Assembly: GCA_014192545.1 (NCBI GenBank)
Contig: BJHL01000005.1
Span: 1 to 64,000, forward strand
Reading direction: 5' to 3'
DNA: 64,000 nucleotides
Source: Phycisphaerae bacterium
Lineage (GTDB): Bacteria > Planctomycetota > Phycisphaerae > Phycisphaerales > UBA1924
Shown here one piece after another: positions 58,413 to 64,000 of this stretch; position 1 is the first letter of the stretch; each line of letters begins with the position of its first letter. The translations under genes were made by a program, and so were the position numbers. The notes below the pieces were generated by a model. The model saw nothing but the letters and a program-made list of their open reading frames with translations, made no database searches and was not told the DNA's origin.

Positions 58413-59636
58413 TCACGTTCTCACGCTTGTCACCGCCGCAATCGCGAGCGGCAGCAGCATCATCGCTGGTAGAAACACGCTCACAATTGGAGGCAAGCCC
58501 GGCACGGTCATCGTTGTACCCACCAGCGTGAAGGCGAACGCTCCCAGCGTGATGGGGCTGGCAATCAAGCTCTGCGTGAGCATGTTCGCGGGCTCTTTTC
58601 GCAAGAAGCATGGCAGCGTGATGAGCAAGCTGAGGAAACTGCACACCAGCGCCGAGATGCGACCAAAGCGAATGCGTTCGAAGGTTTCTATTCGCCGCTG
58701 ATTGGTCTGCGTGTCGGGCAGTGCCTTGTATCGCGACTCAAGCTGCGCCAATTGCTTGCTCGACAAGTTCCCCGCCATGCCTTCGAAGCGCCGCAGCCGC
58801 AGCGTGGTGGGGTCAATGTCGGTCGTGAGGAAGTTCACGCGGTCTTGCCGCAGCCTTGTGCCCGGGCCAACGTCTTCTTCCGACAGTTGCCGCGACAGCG
58901 CCTTGCCACCTTCGAGTTTCCAGCCACCATCGCCGTACGCAGCAGTGGGGGCGCTGATCCGCCGGGTCATCAAGCCTGAAGCATCGCGCTCGTACGCCCA
59001 CAGCCCTTCGATCACGTTCGTGTCCAAATTCGCCCGGCGGATATACACCAGCCGACCCTGCGCATCGCGAATGAAGTCAGATTCCAAGCGTCCAAGTTCA
59101 TTCTTTCCCGCTGTCGTCTTGTCGCGCGTCAGCAGCGGCGCGAGCTTGGGCACCAGCAGCTCGCGATTTGCCGCTTGCAACGTGAGCAAGCACAACGCAC
59201 AAATCAAGATTGGCCGGGCGACGCGCCACAAACTGATGCCGCTTGCCAAAATCGCGATCAGCTCGCGTTGCTTGACGAGCTGCGCACAGGTGAAGCCGAG
59301 CCCGCCCACCATCGCAGGCCCGAGCAAGAACCCGGCAAGCAGCACAAACCGAGGCCACCACAAATCCGCGGCGTTGAGAATCGCGCCCGCCGTCACGCGA
59401 ATGAACCCCATCTCGCTGGCCGCAAGTTCGCCAGCCTTGCGAGCTGCCGGTTCAGTTACGCCTTGCGTCACCTGCGACGCCGTCACTGCTTGCTGCGTGG
59501 CTTCGCGCACGTTGGCCGAGTAATTGTCAAAGTTGAGCGAAAAGTCCACGGCGAAAATCACGACGCACAAAATCCCCAGCAGCATGAGTGTGTTAGAGAG
59601 AAACAGGCGGATGATGTAGCGATCTAGAATGCGCAC
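58413..59636 (-). CDS. LptF/LptG permease family protein (YjgP/YjgQ)
   Basis: 407 aa, GTG start. The family pattern is visible: MRILDRYIIRLFLSNTL at the start, a cluster of membrane segments around 100-160, a large beta-rich periplasmic domain (about 180-310) and three C-terminal membrane segments. LptF and LptG are the inner-membrane partners of LptB that pull LPS out of the bilayer. A single copy here; it may be a homodimeric permease. It is followed by an acid-phosphatase and an ArnT-like gene, indicating envelope-lipid handling. Confidence 0.87.
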   Translation of the reverse strand: MRILDRYIIRLFLSNTLMLLGILCVVIFAVDFSLNFDNYSANVREATQQAVTASQVTQGVTEPAARKAGELAASEMGFIRVTAGAILNAADLWWPRFVLLAGFLLGPAMVGGLGFTCAQLVKQRELIAILASGISLWRVARPILICALCLLTLQAANRELLVPKLAPLLTRDKTTAGKNELGRLESDFIRDAQGRLVYIRRANLDTNVIEGLWAYERDASGLMTRRISAPTAAYGDGGWKLEGGKALSRQLSEEDVGPGTRLRQDRVNFLTTDIDPTTLRLRRFEGMAGNLSSKQLAQLESRYKALPDTQTNQRRIETFERIRFGRISALVCSFLSLLITLPCFLRKEPANMLTQSLIASPITLGAFAFTLVGTTMTVPGLPPIVSVFLPAMMLLPLAIAAVTSVRT

Positions 59637-59666
59637 AAGTGAAAGCTGGCACCTTCTGCAAACAAG

Positions 59667-60353
59667 TCAGCGAATGGTCCTGGGGTGGTTGGCCCCGCCT
59701 GGAAAGCCGCTGGCAAATCGCCAGAGCGACCAGCACACAGCATAGGAAAGCACAATTGCCACATAGACATCGGTCGCGTAATGCGCGCCCACAATCACCC
59801 GCGTCATCGCGCACATGAGGGCGATGAGCAGCAAGGGCCATCGCAGCGCGGGGAAGAACCACCCGAGCATGATCGCCCCGCCAAAGGCCGTGCCGGCGTG
59901 ACTGCTCGCGAGCCCAAACCCGCCCACGTCGCCGTCAGTCCAGCCAAATCTGTACAAGCCCATGTCACCGGGTCTGGCGCGCTGCGAAATGCCTTTGAGC
60001 AGTTCCGCCGCGCCGCCCGAGAGTCCCGCCGCCAGCACGACCATGAGTCCGCGATGCATCGCGCCGCTCTTGGCGATGGCATCGCCCGCGTGTTTGATCT
60101 TCGCCACATGCGCGTCGTGCAAAATCAAGCACAATCCGAGCAACGCCCAAAACAGCAGCGACCCAAACTGCCGGAAAAGTTGCCACCAGTCTTTGCGCTC
60201 GAGCGATTTGTCCGGATCAAGCAGCAACGTTCGCCAGATCTCGTGATCGAGCAATGTCAGCACCAGCAGTCCCAGCGCCAGCGCAACACCAACCATCAGT
60301 CGCCGCGTGCGCTGGTGGCTGCGCTCCAAAGGCGTCAAGAATCCGAGGCTCAC
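59667..60353 (-). CDS. PAP2 family lipid phosphatase
   Basis: 228 aa, about six membrane segments. The three phosphatase motifs are KGISQRARP (Lys120 to Pro128), SSHAG (Ser151, His152) and TRVIVGAHYATD (Arg185, His191, Asp195). It probably dephosphorylates undecaprenyl diphosphate or lipid A. It overlaps the upstream GT39-type gene by 4 bp. Confidence 0.9.
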   Translation of the reverse strand: MSLGFLTPLERSHQRTRRLMVGVALALGLLVLTLLDHEIWRTLLLDPDKSLERKDWWQLFRQFGSLLFWALLGLCLILHDAHVAKIKHAGDAIAKSGAMHRGLMVVLAAGLSGGAAELLKGISQRARPGDMGLYRFGWTDGDVGGFGLASSHAGTAFGGAIMLGWFFPALRWPLLLIALMCAMTRVIVGAHYATDVYVAIVLSYAVCWSLWRFASGFPGGANHPRTIR

Positions 60354-62041
60354 TGCCCACCTCCGTTTAGCGCTGCCGGCTGCACGCCCGCCGCTTCGTC
60401 GGAGTCGCCCTTTGTATCATCCCAGTCGCGCACGCCATCGGACGTAAAGCCCTTGAACCCAAACGCCAAATACGCCGGCCGACTTGGCTTGCCTTTGCTG
60501 TTGCGTTTGTGATCTCCCTGCAACATGCCGACCAACTCCACGCGTTCAAAAACCTGCTTCCAATGAAACGCTGACAAACCAGTCACCAGTGCGGGCCTGC
60601 CAAGCAGCGCGGGGTCATCGAGCGATAGCTGTGGCCAGAAATCCCAAGGCGTCGTTCGTCCGCCCGGCATGCGACTGCTGCTGCAATGCACGCGCTGGTG
60701 CCCGGGCATGTAATACCACAACTGACTCGCCCGTCCATAGTGATTCGCGATTACAAACGGCTCTTGCCCCGTTCGCTCACGCAGCACCTCTACATATTTG
60801 TGTGCATCCACGCCCATCAGCTGCGCGTTCGTGAATCGCCCCGCAGGTATCCATGTCAATCCGGGAATCTTCGCGAGCAGGTCCAGCCGCAGACTCGCGA
60901 CGCTGAGCAGCACCGCCAGCGCAACACCAAACCGCCACAAAACTCGCGTCCAATTGCGCCCTTTGCCCAGCACGCGCGTGGCTCGCTCAATGCGCATCGC
61001 TGCGAGTACCGTCAGCGTCACGCCTGATGCGATGGGCCAGTTGCCTTCGGGCTCAGTCACAAAACTCACAAGCAGATAAAACACCAGCACAGGCAGCGAC
61101 CCAGCAAGCAGAAAACTCTCACCCATCCACGCGGCATCATCCGCGCGGGCAACCCTTCGCTCTTTGAACGCGCGCCAGCCTTGCAGTAACCCCAGCACCA
61201 GCACAGGACCGATCATCGCCACCTGCGTGCCAATCAGCGTCAGCGTCCACAGCGGGTTGTACGCCCATGACTTTTTCGTCAGTGCCGCCTGCTGATTCCC
61301 TTCTGCAAACCCCAAGTGTCCCAGCAAATGCTTGATCGTCGCGCCGTCGTTGTTCACGTTCCACACAATCACCGGCAGCATCGCCAAACACGCCAGCACC
61401 ACGCAAACCAGCAGGCCCATCGTGGGAAGTTTGATCTGCTTTCGCCACACAATCGCCCAAATCACCAGCCCGGGCACCAACAGCAAAAGCGTGTACTTGA
61501 ACAACACGCCAATTGCGATCACCAATCCCAGCGCAGGCCAGCACCACCATCGCCCGCGCACGCTTGCGCTCCATGCGCACCACGCCGCCAGCGCCCAGCA
61601 CGCTACCAGCGGCCCATCAATTGTCATCAGCAGCGACAGCGATAAGTACGCCGGCACAATCGTCATCGCGACGGCACTCAGCATCGCCACGCGCCGCGAG
61701 CGCGTCACATCAAACGCCAATCCCGCTATCGCCACACCCGCGATCGCGCTCGCAAGCACCGCTGGCAAACGCACCGCCCACTCGGCATCTCCAAAAACCG
61801 TCGTCGAAGCGGCAATCGCCCAGGCCACACCAGGCCCCTTGGTGTAGTAACTCCAGTCGAGCATCTGCGACCATACCCAGTACTGCGCTTCGTCTTCAAT
61901 CAGCGTGTACGGGCAGAAAAACGCCAGATACACCAGTCGCGCAACCGCCAACACCGCAACAAGCGCAGCAACCGGCCACATCACACCGTGCCAGCTAGCA
62001 CGCCGCTCACCGGTTGCCTCAACTTGTGACTCGCTGCGCAT
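60350..62041 (-). CDS. ArnT-like (GT39/GT83) membrane glycosyltransferase
   Basis: 563 aa. Multiple membrane segments; the first periplasmic loop has LIEDEAQYWVW with the catalytic Asp/Glu pair, followed by YTKGPGVAW, as in ArnT and protein mannosyltransferases. These use polyprenyl-phosphate sugars. The C-terminal soluble part (from about 430) is beta-rich. It is coupled to the PAP2 gene, so the product may modify lipid A or a similar lipid. ATG at 62041; the next upstream start would be TTG. Confidence 0.88.
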   Translation of the reverse strand: MRSESQVEATGERRASWHGVMWPVAALVAVLAVARLVYLAFFCPYTLIEDEAQYWVWSQMLDWSYYTKGPGVAWAIAASTTVFGDAEWAVRLPAVLASAIAGVAIAGLAFDVTRSRRVAMLSAVAMTIVPAYLSLSLLMTIDGPLVACWALAAWCAWSASVRGRWWCWPALGLVIAIGVLFKYTLLLLVPGLVIWAIVWRKQIKLPTMGLLVCVVLACLAMLPVIVWNVNNDGATIKHLLGHLGFAEGNQQAALTKKSWAYNPLWTLTLIGTQVAMIGPVLVLGLLQGWRAFKERRVARADDAAWMGESFLLAGSLPVLVFYLLVSFVTEPEGNWPIASGVTLTVLAAMRIERATRVLGKGRNWTRVLWRFGVALAVLLSVASLRLDLLAKIPGLTWIPAGRFTNAQLMGVDAHKYVEVLRERTGQEPFVIANHYGRASQLWYYMPGHQRVHCSSSRMPGGRTTPWDFWPQLSLDDPALLGRPALVTGLSAFHWKQVFERVELVGMLQGDHKRNSKGKPSRPAYLAFGFKGFTSDGVRDWDDTKGDSDEAAGVQPAALNGGGQ

Positions 62042-62063
62042 CAGCTGCGACTGTAGCAATCAC

Positions 62064-63329
62064 TCACTCATCATCCGCCGTCGCAAGCGGCATCCGCTCG
62101 GCATCGTTATCCCATAAATCGCGATCCAAACTCCACCGATCCGCCGCGTATCGCCGACGCGCAAACAGCCGCTCGATATCGGCGGGCTCTTCGATTCCCG
62201 TCTCATACGCCCGCTTCTGATCCGCATTCAAACTCGCGACAACATCCGTCATAAGCGACTGATACGCCTCGTATTTGAGTTTGCGCATCCGCTTGGCACG
62301 CTCTTCGTCGTTGCTTCCTTCGTCAGGGTCGCCGCCCGCAAGAATCTTCAAATCCAGTTCGTTCTTCTCGCTGATCATTTCTCGCAGCATCCGCTCGTCG
62401 GCGTCCTTGGTCAGTTGCTTGATCTTGCTCTTCTGCTCAGCCGAAAGCGATCGAATCGCCAGCGCACTGCGAATATGCGGCAGCCCCCGAAAGCTCTCGT
62501 ACTTGTCGCTGTTGTGCTCTTCCGCAAACAGCCGCTGCTTCTGCAATGCAAGTTTCTTGTCCGCTGGCAACGCATCGGCAATCTGCCGGGCGTATCGCAC
62601 GTGCAACTGACTGATCCGCTGCAGCAAGTCGACATACTGCTTCTGCTGTTCAGGCGTCGACACCTGCTGCTCGCCATACCACCGGCTGGGCGTGTCGCCT
62701 TGAAGCCTCAGCACCGGCCGGAATTCCTGCACCATGCTGTCGAGCGAGCGTTCGTAGCTATCGAGCATCGGCGCAATCGCCGCCATGTCCGCCTCGCTGA
62801 GTTTGATTGCCCGCACCATGCCAAACACATCGATATCAGCCCGCCCACCCTCTGACCGCAGCACCAACCGCCGGCGATGCCGCTCAAACCCGGCCCACCC
62901 TTCAAGCTGATCTTCCGTCAGCAAGCTCTTGAGGTTGGTCATCACATCTGTCTCGAGCTTGACCGCTTCCTCCAGCGTGCGCTTCGACAAATCCGCGTAC
63001 TTGGGCTGAATCGACTCCCAATCGTCGTTGTATGTCGGGTCCATCGTCAGTTCGCTATAGCCGCGCGACCACTGCACGACGAGTGCCCGCGCCTGCGGCA
63101 GCGCACTGCGCATCAATTCCTGTGCCGCCTCGCGCTGCTCGCTGGTCAGCTTCGCCGTTCGATCCAGCGCTTCTAAATCTTCCACGCCGAATATCTGGCT
63201 GCCGAGCCATACATCGCGCGACACCGTTTCTTGTGCTCGCGCAACGCACGGACAAAAGAAAAGCGCGGCTATCACAGCCGCGCTTGCTACAACCTGTTTC
63301 AAACTCGCAATTTGTTTGACGCCCATCAT
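62064..63329 (-). CDS. Hypothetical secreted helical protein
   Basis: 421 aa. Signal peptide (ASAAVIAALFFCPCVARA). The mature protein is mostly helical and highly charged, with LTSEQREAAQELMRSALPQAR, LTEDQLEGWAGFERHRRRL and LSAEQKSKIKQLTKDADERMLREM repeated in different forms, like Spy/CpxP-type or planctomycete LTxxQ proteins. ATG-ATG at 63329/63326. Function unknown, probably a periplasmic chaperone or stress protein. Confidence 0.75.
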   Translation of the reverse strand: MMGVKQIASLKQVVASAAVIAALFFCPCVARAQETVSRDVWLGSQIFGVEDLEALDRTAKLTSEQREAAQELMRSALPQARALVVQWSRGYSELTMDPTYNDDWESIQPKYADLSKRTLEEAVKLETDVMTNLKSLLTEDQLEGWAGFERHRRRLVLRSEGGRADIDVFGMVRAIKLSEADMAAIAPMLDSYERSLDSMVQEFRPVLRLQGDTPSRWYGEQQVSTPEQQKQYVDLLQRISQLHVRYARQIADALPADKKLALQKQRLFAEEHNSDKYESFRGLPHIRSALAIRSLSAEQKSKIKQLTKDADERMLREMISEKNELDLKILAGGDPDEGSNDEERAKRMRKLKYEAYQSLMTDVVASLNADQKRAYETGIEEPADIERLFARRRYAADRWSLDRDLWDNDAERMPLATADDE

Positions 63330-63417
63330 GCAAAGCCCCTTCGCTTGCTTTACCGCGTACGAGGGTACACCTGTATCAGCAAAGCAGTGGGGGGCTTTCA
63401 TCGCGAAACTCGACGGC

Positions 63418-64000
63418 TTAGTCACGCCGCAGTTTGGCCAGCAGCCGCAGAATTTCGATATACAGCCATGCGAGTTCGACGAGAATGGCGAAGCCCATGT
63501 ACCACTCCATGTACTTGGGTGCCCCGCTCTTGACGCCGTCTTCCGCAAACTGGAAGGTCATGACAAGGTTGAACGATGCGAGAGCGATAACGAACAAACT
63601 GAACACGATGCCGATTGTGCCGCCTTGGTGAATCTGCATCAGGAAAGGCACACCCATCATGCTCATCACGAACTGAGCCAGGTACAACAGGCCCACGCCA
63701 ACGGTTGCAACCGTCACCACCTTCATCATCGTGCTGCCGATGCGAATCAGCCCGAACGCGTACGCGCCCGCGAGTGCGATGGCGATGCCGAAGGTCAGTC
63801 CCACGGCGTTGAAGATCATCGCCGTGTTCTTTGCAGCAAAGGCCGCTGCCTCGTTTGCTCCAAGCCCCTTGGGCACCGGAATCTGATCGGCGATCATCAG
63901 CGTGAGCACGCCAAGAAACACACCCTTCACCACCGCATACACCGGCGCGAGGAACGGAGCCCCCTGCTTCCAAAACGCAATCACAAACCCCAGTCCAATC
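63418..64000 (-). CDS. Bax inhibitor-1/YccA family membrane protein, 5' end outside the window
   Basis: At least 194 residues are visible, with six hydrophobic segments (for example VKGVFLGVLTLMIADQIP, NAVGLTFGIAIALAGAYAFG) and the family end FAILVELAWLYIEILRLLAKLRRD. The frame stays open to the window edge (GLGFVIAFWKQ), and the GTG at 63984 is internal, so the start lies beyond 64000. BI-1 proteins such as YccA modulate FtsH proteolysis or leak ions. Followed on the same strand by the secreted helical gene. Confidence 0.85.
   Translation of the reverse strand, partial: IGLGFVIAFWKQGAPFLAPVYAVVKGVFLGVLTLMIADQIPVPKGLGANEAAAFAAKNTAMIFNAVGLTFGIAIALAGAYAFGLIRIGSTMMKVVTVATVGVGLLYLAQFVMSMMGVPFLMQIHQGGTIGIVFSLFVIALASFNLVMTFQFAEDGVKSGAPKYMEWYMGFAILVELAWLYIEILRLLAKLRRD

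Overview
The window looks like chromosomal DNA of a Planctomycetota bacterium, most likely class Phycisphaerae. This is inferred from the gene families and not from an rRNA. The pointers are secreted proteins that end in a cysteine-tipped, Asp/Asn-rich dockerin-like tail (54414-56042, 56350-58275), small membrane proteins with an N-terminal CPECG zinc ribbon, a DUF4175-like coiled-coil membrane protein, an ECF sigma factor, and high GC with short intergenic gaps. No tRNA, rRNA, CRISPR array, transposase or prophage was seen.

Layout. 1-3.9 kb: terC, then a repeat-rich segment around a lipoprotein gene, then an OB-like protein and a PfkB kinase. 3.9-9.9 kb (minus): a complete dTDP-L-rhamnose gene set (rmlA, rmlC-like, rmlD, rmlB) plus a glycosyltransferase, interrupted by two PIN-domain toxin-antitoxin-like pairs. 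10-14.4 kb: two zinc-ribbon membrane proteins and mutS. 14.4-24.1 kb: peroxiredoxin-like membrane protein, TPP riboswitch-thiC, an O-antigen-ligase-like protein, the DUF4175-like protein and pdxA. 24-36 kb: PilZ, ECF sigma plus membrane partner, class V aminotransferase, M28 peptidase, MFS-pxpBC-pxpA, YcaQ-like glycosylase, pyrE, ATP-grasp. 36-47.4 kb: DUF4112, SDR, glycosyltransferase, amidohydrolase, plsC, TolB-like and other lipoproteins, an orphan ParD-like protein, a XerC/D recombinase and an XRE regulator. 47.5-64 kb: moxR, SMP-30, PAS-LuxR, gmhB, galE, the dockerin-tailed protein divergent from a pentaheme cytochrome, LptF/G, PAP2, ArnT-like GT and a Bax-inhibitor-1 protein cut by the window edge.

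The genes suggest heavy investment in surface polysaccharide and envelope lipid (rml, galE, gmhB, two glycosyltransferases, O-antigen ligase, LptF/G, PAP2, GT39). Cofactor genes (thiC, pdxA), 5-oxoproline use (pxpBC-pxpA) and an extracytoplasmic redox protein are also present.

The most unusual content lies outside single genes. There is a family of 8-bp-period tandem repeats (GTGACGAA type) between genes and also, in frame, inside mutS and thiC. A second family is a short palindrome followed by CCACC; it forms part of ThiC and the C-terminal codons of two convergent genes. A TAnnnT box lies 5-9 nt before the start codon of at least ten genes, suggesting widespread leaderless transcription. 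The sign of GC skew changes near 36 kb regardless of gene strand, suggesting that the window crosses the replication terminus.
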